A program made the position numbers and the translations under genes. The notes under the pieces were generated by a model that ran no database searches, was not told the origin of the DNA, and saw only the letters and a program-made list of their open reading frames with translations. From positions 9,434,251 through 9,498,250 of the forward strand of contig OU964931.1 of NCBI GenBank assembly GCA_918807975.1: a stretch of 64,000 bases of DNA. Reading direction: 5' to 3'. This document shows positions 1-12,600 of this stretch, in pieces (position 1 is the stretch's first letter; every line of letters begins with the position of its first letter). This stretch comes from Aplidium turbinatum (taxonomy: Eukaryota > Chordata > Ascidiacea > Aplousobranchia > Polyclinidae).

Positions 1-412
1 AATTGACGGCAGCTTCAGATAGAGAGGATTAGTAGAAAATTTACATTATTTGTTCTATATCGGGCCCTTGTGTTAAATTTTAAAAGGTTTTTGAGCCCAG
101 CTAAAGAAATATGTCCGTTTTAACATGGCGAAAAAAATTTCTTAGTTGGGTTTGTAGTTAGAACGCCAACAGTGAAGGCGACCTTAAAAGCAGAACATAA
201 TATAAACAACCCAATACCCAAATAACCATAAACTACTCAATCAAGTCCTTGAAGACAATAAACGCTTCTAAATCTCATGACAATTCAACATAATCCGACG
301 AAAACAATCACCTTGCACAAGCTTTTCTCTAATCCTTAGATTTTGTATGCTAGTAGGTGAATAATACGTTAACAATACGGTGTGGGCTCCAGCGAAAAAA
401 ACTTCATCGTAC
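1..412 (-). other. Cadherin intron 9, partial
   Basis: Non-coding, AT-rich. I see no repeat or exon in it. The next cadherin exon must lie left of the window. Confidence 0.6.
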
Positions 413-653
413 CAGATATAGAGTTGAGTTTAAAAAAACCATTGTTGTTTCCTGACGTCACGTCATACGTCACACGTCCGAAGGGACTGTCCTCTGCGTC
501 ATCATCATCAGTAGCAGTAACTATGGTAATCGGAAAGCCCACGTCAGCATTTCGATCCACATTCACCAAGTAGAGAACAGGATGAAAAACTGGTCGAAAT
601 TCGTTGACGTCATCAACGGTGACGAATACCCGCGCACGATCGAATCGTCCACC
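413..653 (-). CDS. Cadherin exon 9: end of EC6, start of EC7
   Basis: 241 bp, acceptor CGCTTTAG, donor GTACGA after codon fragment G (phase 1). It encodes GGRFDRARVFVTVDDVNEF (the EC6 linker, again not a canonical DxNDN), then RPVFHPVLYLVNVDRNADVG and ATDDDDAEDSPFGRVTYDV of EC7, ending at LNSISG. The next exon is beyond the left edge. Confidence 0.85.
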
Positions 654-3600
654 CTAAAGCGAAAACATCACGATGAAGCAAAAACAATGCCAACAAGACC
701 CTAGCGTGGTCAATAGAAATAACTATAACTCAGTGTAACTGCAATTAGACATCGGCAAAGTCTAAGTTCCATTCGAACATTCAAGTCACAAACATTTCAG
801 ACAGCAAAACCCGTCATTTTTACATCGATTCAACGTCTGCAGACGATGAATCGATGTAAAAATGACGGGTTTTGCCATATGGGATATTTGTGACTTCAGT
901 GTTTCCGAGTGTAACTAGTGGATATGTGACTCTAGCAATAAAAAATGAGCATATAAAACTCACGAACTACATTAATTGTGCAATTTCTACCTCATCGGTG
1001 GCTTGGACTTGGAATTTATAACTTGCTGTGGTTTCTCTATCCAGAAATGACCGAACACATACGTCACCGGTAGTTGAATTAATCCGGAATTCAGTTGGTG
1101 GAGACTGGCCGGAACCGGCCACAAATGAATATGAAATCACAGAGTCAACATCCGGGTCAATGGCAGTGACCTGCAAAAGTTGAAGAAATCAATCGATGCT
1201 ATTTGCTGTGTAGCCATAGCATATATGCTATTTCAGAAAAAAATATCAAATTTATAAGCAAACTATCACGTTGATCGTGTGATAGCACTAAGATGAACTA
1301 AAAAAACCTACTCTTTTACATCGATGCAACGTCGACAAACGCTGATTCAATGTAAAGCATGGATGAGTTTGTGAACTCATCAGTACGTTTGACTGAGGAG
1401 TTTTATCAGTAAAAACGCACATGCACGGCCTACTAGAACACGGCCAAATATGTTGCTATTTGAGGAAATTTCTAAGAGCCTGAATTGTTACAATCATAGC
1501 TATCACAAACCTGGCATCTTCCCATTTCCAAAAGTAAGTAAAATGAGCAATATGTGCATCTAGACATATGTTTGGCTTGTTTTTCCAGAGATTAGATATG
1601 TATGTTAAGCACAACTTATGGGATAATAATGTAAAATACGTAAAATTTTCCAACTACATCCTGGAGGTAGTCTCATCATACAGTCGTTAGGTTTTTTGTA
1701 TAGCAGGATTTTTTGCCAATAGCCACATTTTGCTTGCAAAATTAAACTTGGTGGAAAACAAAACGAACTAAAATTTAAATTAGGACATCAAATGAACCGC
1801 TTACAACATAGAATCCACACAAAATCCTTGATATTTTAAATGGAACATGCAATTTCACCAAAAGCGACACACCAAACGATACTACCTCCAGGTTGCAGTT
1901 GGAAAATCTTACATCTTTTACATTGTTATTGCATAAGTTGTGCTTAGCATACATACCTAATCTCCGGTTAAACAAGCCAAACATATGTCTAGGTGCAAAT
2001 ATTGCTCATTTTACTTACTTCTGGAAATGGGAAGATGACAGGTTTGTCATAGCTATAATTGTAACAATTCAGACTCTTAGAAATTTCCTCAAATAGCAAC
2101 ATACTTGGCCGTGTTCTAGTAGGCCGTGGCACATGCATACTGAAAGTCGAACGTCGATATGTATTTGTGATAAGAAATCTCACTTATTCGTCTTGAAGTG
2201 AAATTTCGTAAAAAGTGAAAAAAGACCTCCAGAATGCAAGAACTGTTATTTCTACATTTTTTTAATGTATACTTCGAAACAAGATTCCAAGACGAACCCA
2301 CATAGTTTTGAAATGTTCAAATTATTTACTTTTAAGCAAAGCTTTGTGAGCGTGCACTATCAGTCATACAAATTAAGTCAATGGCATCAAAGGTTAAGAA
2401 AGACTTACAAAGCATGCAGTTCTCAGTTCAAACACAGCCCAAACATTGAATTTATTGAACATTTGCAATGATACAACGCTTTGTAATATCTAAGCAACGT
2501 AATCTACGTGGAAATTGTCCACCTTAGAAGTTTATCGCTGGGGTCAAATCAATCTATCATGGAACAATGAAAAGCCGCAAATGGCCATGTCGTCAATTTA
2601 GCCATCTAAAAATCTCTACTTCACTTTTGAAGTGATACAGATAGGGCAATCAATCTTAAAGAAGAAAGATCGATTCTCAATTTTTAAGATAACTCAAAAA
2701 TGGTTTTAGTGAAATCAGGCGGAAATATAAATTTGCAGAACCTAGCAACACTTCAGAATCTAACAATACATGAAGTGACATACAAAGTTTGTGGTGCAAC
2801 AAAATTAACTCTCCACCAAACCTTGAAAGTACAAATCTGATGGCAGAATTGTGAAAAAGATACTAAAAGATAATAAATTCCTATTCAACATGAGTGGAGA
2901 GAAGCTGGGTTTTTTTTTTCGCTGAGACTTTTCGGTCATTTGTCAGAAATGACTTGAAAAAATTCGGTCATTTTTTGTTTATTTCGGTCATTTTTTCTGA
3001 TGTAAATATTTCCTTTCAAGTAGCTGACAAGCCTCGAAATTCGTTTTTGCTGACGGCGGACAATTGTGTCCGATCTGAGTAGGTATCTCGGTGGACAAAT
3101 TAAGTCTCACGGCGGACACACCAGTTTTAACGTCGATCGTCATGCTTAATCACTTTATCTTGATAATTCTTCGCCATTTGAGAACTAAAGCTACGGTTTA
3201 GAAGGCTTTAAATTTTACCGAAGTAACTCTGAAAGGCTTTCATCAGACAAACGACGTGTGTTTGAAGAGTCAAAGCGCCGTGTAGCTGCTTAATACGCCG
3301 CATAACTGATCAAGTGATTAACTTCCACCAATCGAGGTCGTGTGGCTTCTTGCGTCACAATGCTCTGAGCACGAGTCGGAAAACTTCTACACTAACGCTA
3401 CTATTTTCTGCTGTGCAAAGTTTCATTAGGCTTTTTCTAGGTTTATTTTTGCTTGTCATGTGAGCGAAAGTGAATTTTCAGTGAGCCTTTTCTTACTGTA
3501 ATACCAAAACTTAACAAATTTTGCTGCATCTTGCTGTAGCCTAATAGCCTACTCGTATAATCTAATTTTGTAACCAACCTTGCCTTATCAATATTACTCG

Positions 3601-6600
3601 GAGATCAAAGCCAGACATTGTGACGTAAAACCTGAACTAGGTTGCGCGTGATTAGTGCAGAAGTACGATACTCCCATCGATTCTTGGCGAAAAATTCACC
3701 TTTGTTACGCTAATTCAATGTCATCAATCGTTGAAGCAACGTAAGAAATCGAAAGTTTTCCTGCTTGCGCGCTAGAATGCGCAGGAAATTATATTCTCGC
3801 AACAATTGTTCGTGCTATACGATGACGATTTGTATCGCTTGTTCCTGTGTTATTTCTCGGCAGACAAATATGACCGATCTAGATGCTACTTCTCGCGGAC
3901 ATCACATGCTGTGACGGCGGACATGTCCGCCGTGAATTTTGAGGCCTGGGCTGATACAAACCAAAGTTTGCACTTCTTGACTAGCTACATTAAGTTTCGC
4001 TGAGAAACGTTGTCGTGTTTTATCTGAGAAAAGTTAGAACAGACAAACGTTTCTTCAACGTTCATCAGCGAAACTCAACCTTGCAATGCCCGGCTGAATT
4101 GACTATATATTTTTTCGGACATTTTGACCGAATTGACTATATTTTTTTCGGACATTTTGCTAAAAAATCGGTCAATGACCGACAAATGACCTAAAAAAAA
4201 AACCCAGGAGAGAAGTCACAAAACTAAGCTGCAAAATCATGCAGTTTTAAATTTCTCAACGCTCGCCGCACGTAAATACCTGTGATGCCAGCACGACAAA
4301 CATCATACCAAAACCATTTCAACAGAACACAAAGAAAGAATTCAACTTTTCAATTACTGTAAGATTTGAATGATATACTTGTCTCATACAGGCTACATGG
4401 GACCGATAGTGTTTATCCAGGTGGCGTCGCTTGTTATTACATGAAATTAATGTAAATTCATGTTCAAATGGTGCTGATTTAGTTCAGCAGTGAAAAACGT
4501 CTGAAAAACGTTTCCTTTTTAAGATAATGTTGTCTTCGAAACCAACACTATCCACTGAATATGAGTCCCTTGTTTGAACCTCCCACTGCACATTGTCACG
4601 CGAAAACTGCCGAGATAGAAAATTATTGAGTTTTTCGAAAAAAACTCGAAACGAAACAAAGAAACAAAAGCTTTTTATTCGAAAAGACAAAGAGCGCATT
4701 TATTTGATATAGTTTCATTTCGAATTATGTCAGCAAAGAATTTGTTTCACTAAACTTAAACTTGTTTGGAAAGTTATGTATTTACAGTATTATTATCTGT
4801 TGTTTCATCAGCAGATGATGCGAGTAGGCAAAAGCCATATAACTCACTTTCTATAACTGTGTTAAAGAACGAGCTCCGGTGACATTTAACATGCACTACA
4901 AACAAGTCATTTTCAACAAGAACAAGCAAATAATAAACAAACCACTTTTAGCCATTATTAGTTAGCCTCAAGCCGGATCTTCTGTTGTAAAACAAATTAC
5001 AGAACTATCAAAAGAATTCACAACAATAGGTATTCTTCAATGCCCACGTGTGGAATTTCATTGACGTCACTGAAAACGACCAAAACTAGCAATTAATTTT
5101 AAGCCAGCCGGCAAAACTTTAAAGGAGGAAGGTGTAGGCATAGCTTTAACTTGATAATTATGAGATTAAAACCTCCTAGTCGGCAAATCAGCCCTTTTTT
5201 ACACTTATTTAACTTTTTTTATTTATTCAACGTTTGCAGACGTTGAATCAATGTAGCTGATTTGCTGGCTGAGGAGTAGAATAATTAGGTTCGACTGTGA
5301 GTTTTCGCATGATTCCAAAAGGTGGTTAATAATATAACTTTCTCGGCTGCGCCTTTACCAGAGCTTTTCAACCGGAGATGCATGAACCCTTAAACTTTGG
5401 CTAAAAGGCTAAAAGGGTCCTATATGGAAGATGGCTAAAAGGGTCCTATATGGAAGAAATCCACAGGATTTTCACAATCAATAAGATAATAAGACGTTTG
5501 TACAAACCGAAACCCCTCTGCCACTGAGCTGGTATACATCCAATATGAATGACCCAGGCAGCTGGCTATATTTTATGTCAGCTGTTTTATATAGGTTTCT
5601 GTGCATTTAAATTGCGTTGTTTTTCCAGTGCGCGCGCACGTATAATTCACATTCTTTGATTGGCCCGCGCGCATTTTGCATTCCAGACGAGGGCTGGAAG
5701 CTTTGACATCGTGCGTTTTCAGTTGTTGTTTCTAACTGGATACGAATGAAAGTCTCTTGCCCTGATCACCCCTTGCCACCACAGACTAGGGGTGTCATAT
5801 TACCGGACGACCCTGATGTGAGCGGTTAGCTTAGACTTTATAGCGTTGGCTCCATATTTTCTGGGCCGTGGTGTATTGTGAATCATATATTTTGAAGCAA
5901 CTTTTGACTCGAGCATAGCATTGCATAATCTCTGTTGTTAAATTAACCTCTAAAGAATTCGATACATTGCATTTATACAGTATTGATTGCTTGGATATCT
6001 CCTAGGGTCTATAGAGTTATCTGAAAAGGCATGGTGGTCCAGATAATACCGAGTTGAGAAGCCCTGGCTTATTCAGCAGGTACGGCTAAGTTGATAGAGA
6101 CAACATCGTAAACTTCGTAAAGCTTGAATTAATGCCTTGAAACATAGAATTACGAAGAGCGCAAATAATTAACAGAGGACTTTTCAATGTATAAGTTAAG
6201 GTTTTATGTCGTTGATAACCGGACATACATTCATTTGATTCACGACTACTGACATTTAAAAAGTAAATCAAAAAGTGAATGGCTCAACACAAAAAACAAG
6301 TAGTTTTGCAGCAGTCTTTTAGTAGTTTTCAATAAACAATGCAGACAAAAATTTTCATAGACACGTGATGAAGACAAAGAAGTGCAAGTTTGATTTTGTA
6401 GGTAGGTACTATTTTAAATTTGATTTATGACGTTTCAACGTCTTCGATTTCCGTATCTTCTTTCATCTCGACTATTCATCGTCGTTCTGTATTCTTTCAT
6501 TATTGAAACAAAGACTCTCGATGATATTAAAACTTTCAAGACGACTTTGCCATCACAGAAACGTTTATCAACGTCCGATTAGCATCATGAAAGTGGCAAG

Positions 6601-9600
6601 AGAGTTCAATAAAAAATTCAGAGAAGAAAAACGTTCCATCAAAAACTAACAATAGTTTTCTTCTTTCGACACTCATGCGTTCATCACCATGTAACTCCCA
6701 ACAATGCCACTATAATGTTAGTTAACATTCACAAGACGTTGATTGACATTGCATGTTTGGTTGTAAAAAGGCCACTCCCACGACTGTGTAAATAAAGGAG
6801 TTTGAAACAGCTGGCGCTGGTGATCAAACAGGAATCTTTGGTTTCAGGATAGTGTTGCTTGATCAAAACTGACAGAAACCTCTTGGCACTTTTTCTAGTC
6901 CGCAAATCAAAATTTTTTCAAAAGAAAACTCGACTTATTTGATGGCTGCGTTTTCTTCCCCTCACAACTATCTCCAAAGAATGCTTTCCACATTTTGAAT
7001 CAATCAACTCAAAACGTGCGTTTGTTTTGGGGAAGGGACTCAAAAGAAACAGATGTCATCAGTTTGCTTCCACAGACCCAGACAGCAAATCAACTGTTTA
7101 TATATTGATTCAACGTCCGCAGACGTTGAATAAAAATATAAAAATTTCTGTAAAGTAATAAAAACAAACAGTAACTTCAATCCAGGGGCCATGAAAGCCG
7201 ATAGCGTTCGTTTTGTCTTTTTGCTTTTATATGAAGCATTGAAATTGTATTTTTACAAATACCTGATGTAAACTAATCATTGAAACTACTCAAAACGGTA
7301 AGCAACCATTCGAGTTCATAAAAGACACCATGTTCAAAAATACAAAATAGTAATTAACCGTTTTAGAAAGCTACAGCTTCAAGCAAATAAATAACTGTGA
7401 TTAAGCAACTGATACCGGACAGTGGCAGCCATTGATTAGATGAATTTAAGAGACATGTTCTTTTAATTACATTACAACTTCTCAATGAATTACGACTTTA
7501 AAAATGTCTCTCAGGAAGCATAAAAGAGAAGGCATGGTTTATTAAATAAAATATGATTTTCGAATGGTTTGGTGACAGAGCTCATTGAAGTAACGTTGAA
7601 ATCAAGTTATAATAACGTCAAGTTCATTAACAAGCCAGAATTGCTATTTTGACAAGCAAAATCAGGCTCATTTAAAGTCCCAATTTCCAAGCCAGTAAAT
7701 CAGCTGAGTTACAGCTTAATTGTAGCAGAAACCAAATAAAGCAACCTATGGCAAGGCTCAAGCAAAAATGTTACAAATTAATCTTTTACTTGACATATTT
7801 ACTATTCTAACGCTAATTTCAACAAATTTTGGCGATATCTTTGTTAGTATCTGCTCTTACACATTCAACCATATTATACAAACTCACAAAGCCGTTTGTT
7901 TTAATAGCAAATGACAATCGAAGATACTTATGCACCTAAAACAACAAACCTCTTCGACCAATCATTTTTTCTAACAAACGGACACTTGCGAGCTAACCAC
8001 GGCTGTGATAAATTGTTACTTTAGAATACATGCAGAGTGGTGAGGCAAAATACAGGTCAAAACATAAGTTTGCATCAGTGAAACACAAAGTTGTTTAGAT
8101 GCTGATGATGATGATGGCGTATGAGCGATCTTTCCAGGCTAGATTGGAGGGCAGGAAATCTTCAGCCACTCGGCAGTCTCGTCGTCCAGGATTCTCAGAC
8201 CATGCGCACCGTGTGGAGGCCGGTGGGTTAGGCAGTGGTGGATGACATGGTCTGCGGTCTGTTCCGTGGCACCACACTCGCATTCTGATGAAGGAGCCAG
8301 GCCCCATTTGTGCATGTCCGAACGAAAGCGGCCGACGCCAGTTCGCAGGCGGTTAAGCCTGACCCACGCAAGCCTTGCGAGGGACATCCCTGGTGGACGG
8401 GGATCGGCGTTGGGTATGAAGTCACGGAGCGTGGAGGTGTGATTTTGCCACTCCGTGTTCCACATGTGGTTCGTCCAGTGTGCCGCACTTAAACTAAGTT
8501 CTGCTGCGTTTAGATGCTAATCTTCTTCAACAGATTAATCATATTGATCAGCTGTGGCCTCCCATATGAACTCCCTCCATTTTGCTCTGTTTTTTGTTTT
8601 TGCTAGTACTTCTGGTATATTTTTTATTCCGGTAATTTGCTTGATATTGTCAAAATATTTCATTTTTGTCGTCCCTGTGTTCGTTTCCCTTTGCTAGATG
8701 CTAATACAACGGTCCTTTTTAAAGCAACACCATGACATTCTCCTACATGGACATATATTATCACTGAAATGAATTGATAATGCATGTTTTGCGTCAAATT
8801 TTAATCAATCAACACAGTAAAGACGTCACCAATATAGAATTTGAAAAATCAGAAATTGACTAAACATTCCGTTCTCTCGTTTCATACAAACAAGCGAGTA
8901 TGAAACAATTGAAGTGATTATTATGAGTCGCGATGACAAAAAGAGAACTATTCAACTAGATTAGGTTACCGTACTTGCTGATGAATGGTCAATGCAAGAA
9001 TGACTTAATGAAAGAACAATGCGCCGTCAGCTTTACAAGCCGTTTAAATTAAACAATTTTAAGGGAAGGTTCATCTTTCAACATTTTGTTCAATAAAATC
9101 TACTTTTACAATAATTTGAACGGTTGTAGAGCACACTGAACAGAATAATTAGTAAAAAAAGAGAAAAACAAATAAAAAAAAACAAGCAATTCCTATTGGT
9201 CTTATTGAGTTAATGATATTATGATGAATCGCTTACTGCCTCGCAAATCGATTTCTTTTTAACAAAATATCTTTAAAAACTTTGCAAATTCGAATCAAAA
9301 TGTAATGGAATATTGGTTAAAGTGAGCATGATAAGACATAGACCAAATATCAGTCAACACTGCAACACCGCCCTATCTGAGAACAACTTTGTGCATAAAA
9401 ACCTGTTGAAAACATGTCAAGATTTCCAAAAAAACACGATTTGACAGTTATCAGGAAAAGTTCGTTTCTTGCATATGAACACGAATCGTGGATGCACAAA
9501 TACAGATGATGACAAGTATTTTTGTTTCATTGAAACATGAACAACGAGACAGTCTCAACCTCAACAAAGGCAAAAATTGACGCGAGTGACGTAACTATGT

Positions 9601-12600
9601 GACCGTTGAGAGAGAGGAAGCACTCCAGCAACTCTTGAAAATCCTGCTCTGTATTGCGTACTTGAGAGAAAATAATTTTAACTTCGAGAATTGAATGAAG
9701 AACTCCGTTTGTTCTACAGGTTTTAACGTTGGATCGACTAATGGTAAAATAGAGTATCAGAAAAAATAATTTAGAAAAATAGATTTTATAACTAGAAAAT
9801 GCAAGGAAGATCCATGTGAAGATGTTGTAGAAAGTTAAGTGGGGTTCTATTCAGTCAATCATAAATTTTTAAGAAGGTACATTAACTACTGTAGACACAA
9901 AGGAATACTCGAAATCGACAGAAAACAACTTGAAATCGCCTATAAACCATTTAAGTGGTATGAAAAAAGTAAATCAAACATAACGAGCCGTTTTTACAAA
10001 CGTGATGAGAAACTGTAATTATGACTGTCACAATGAGGTGAAATGTGTAGTCTAAATATCTTACAGCACGCAGAAAGGTACGAAATGTTTTTAACGACAT
10101 GTTCACTCGCATACAAGCCAGACTAAGCTAGCAAAATCCGACATTTTTACATTGATTCAACGTCTGCAGACGTTAAATCAATGTAAAAATGACGAATTTT
10201 TCTGTCTGGGTACCCTTTAATGGACTTCAATTAGTATCCAAACGAGGTGAACAACATACTTGGTCAAATTTTCTCGCTGATGATGTTTACCGTCATACGG
10301 ATTAATACGTCATTTTCAAGCCTTGATCTGTGATTGGTTGGTTATTAGACAAAAATTTTTGAAAGTAAACAAACAATATGAAGTTGTTGGCCAAACGTTT
10401 TGTAAGTCAAAAGTACCAAAATGACACAGGAAACAACGGAGTTAACGTTTCTGAATGTCTTTTTAAAATAAGGCGTACAGCGAGGTCATTATGCCTTTGC
10501 TATTGGTATTACTTAAACGTAAACACGACATTAGTTTTCAACATGATTACACAAGTTCAAAAAATTTCTTGCGACTAGGAAAACGTTTATTCTGACAAGT
10601 CAATCTCAGATGACTGGGTTTCTATTCTTACTTTCAGCAACGTTGAAACGATGTAACAATGAAAGCGTTTGTAATTGGCGGCAAAGCCAATCACAGCCAG
10701 AAAATTTGACCTTTTTCACATTGCAGCCTTCACATGCACACTTTTACATTCAGACCTATTTACGTCTGCAGACGATTGAACAATGTAGAAAAAGGTATGA
10801 TTTGACAGGTGGTAGTGCCAGTAGGAGAGTCGGATTATAATATGTGAAGTATTTGATTTTCCAATTACGAGGAAAGTTTAGTGACAAATAATGGCACTGT
10901 GTAAATAAACATTTAATTTCAAGTGGTCAGAGAGAAGCAAAAAGACGCCTGAGATTGTAACAGAAGAAAATTCGATTCCTTTGGCATCAAAACAATGACA
11001 ACTAACAACGAAACAACGTCAAAAAGAACATAGCATCTGTGTGGGAGAGAGGTCAGTCAAAACAGCAAATATCTTGACAATAAGATACATACATGTCAAA
11101 TACACTTCATGTTTTTAAGTCACTTTACAGAGCAAGCACTAAAATTGTAACATTACTTTAACGCCGACTGTGAAAAAAAGAAACACAAAAAGAACAAGTA
11201 GTAAAAAAACACAAAAAACCTATAAATACATTGATTCTACAGATGTTCAGTCAACGTAAAAATGCCTGATCCACTATCAGAAGTATTGAAGATCGTGGCA
11301 TGTTTTGTCGATTTTTGTTTACTCCAATGTGATAGAAAGTCGAAAATTCAGTCGATAACAAAATATCACAATTCAAGAAAGCGATCATAAGTCATTTTAG
11401 CACAGTGGGATGGCGCAGTGTATGAGACGCTCACTTTCCAACCATATGATGCTGGTTCGACTCCCGGTTGTTGTTGAACCGCTCACCTCTACCCAGGGTG
11501 TAATAAATTGGCAGGCCAGATCTGCTGAACAAATGGCGAGCGAGAGAAAAGAACTGGTCGCTCTATTGTTGGTGCCGAAGGCATGTAATAAGACCTCATC
11601 TTTTCATCTTCCCCCATGCTTGGGTTGAACTGAGAAAATTACCATGTATTTACATAAAAAAAAGGCCCATTTTTGAAAGGAATTTTTACACGGAACGGAA
11701 GAGAAAGTAGGTGAAATGCAGTTTGCACTAAATTATCATCGATCAAAACATGATTTAATATGTAGCTATCAAACCTTCTGTAACTCAAAGTAAACGTTGC
11801 TGTGACGTAAACCGAGGACGTCGCTACAAACTAATTCACTTTCACTGTGATACAAAAACAAAATTTAGGAACCTTTTGTTCAATTGTGGACCTAAAACAA
11901 CACACGAAAGGAAAAAGCAATGATACACAATGATAGGCTGTGCACTTCGCATGAGACCAAGATAATATTTTATGAAAATGTCCACATGAGATAAATGCAT
12001 TTTCACAACTGAAATTTTTCGTTTCAACGCGTCTGATACTTGACAGTTGACAGATCAGCAAACGATTTTTTTTTTTTGAAAAAAAAAGAAAGACTAAATG
12101 ATTTTCCATTGCAAACCTCCCATAACAAAGAAAGATTGGATGTTTGTTGGCACCGCGCCAATCAGAGGTGATGACACAAGAAGATAACAAGATGACATCA
12201 CAATAAGGAAGCAGACTGGAACAAAGAGAAACTCTTCGGCTCATGAAATGAGTTCTTTTTCACAGTCATTGAGCATATGTAGATGTTGAATCAATGTGAA
12301 ACGGATGATTTTTGTTTGGGTGGCGAAAATCTTATGCATTCACCCCCCAAAACTTGTTTCAAGCATTTTTGTCAATTACTAAAGCTCTAGTGCTTGCATT
12401 TACCGTATACAGAATGGAAAAGATTGATCGTTGATGATATAGAATGCTCAATGGAAACGATTGGCTTGCGATAAATTCGGCCAACGACAGCATTAGCCGA
12501 AAAACACCGTCAAACGTGAAGGGTTTATGTATAATTTGCCTCTTCACAAGCAGAAATGCATAAAAGCACACTTTTATTTCACGAAAGTACAAATTTCATA

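Noticed and set aside
1456-2096. Matching ~65-codon frames on opposite strands
   Set aside because: The similarity is due to inverted terminal repeats of one element, not to two related genes.
8242-8492. Plus-strand frames over the LINE end
   Set aside because: Antisense shadows of the minus-strand LINE C-terminus.
11831-12244. 137-codon minus-strand frame in the big cadherin intron
   Set aside because: It matches no family I know, has low-complexity Cys/Ser/Leu content and no splice or neighbour support. It is probably chance.
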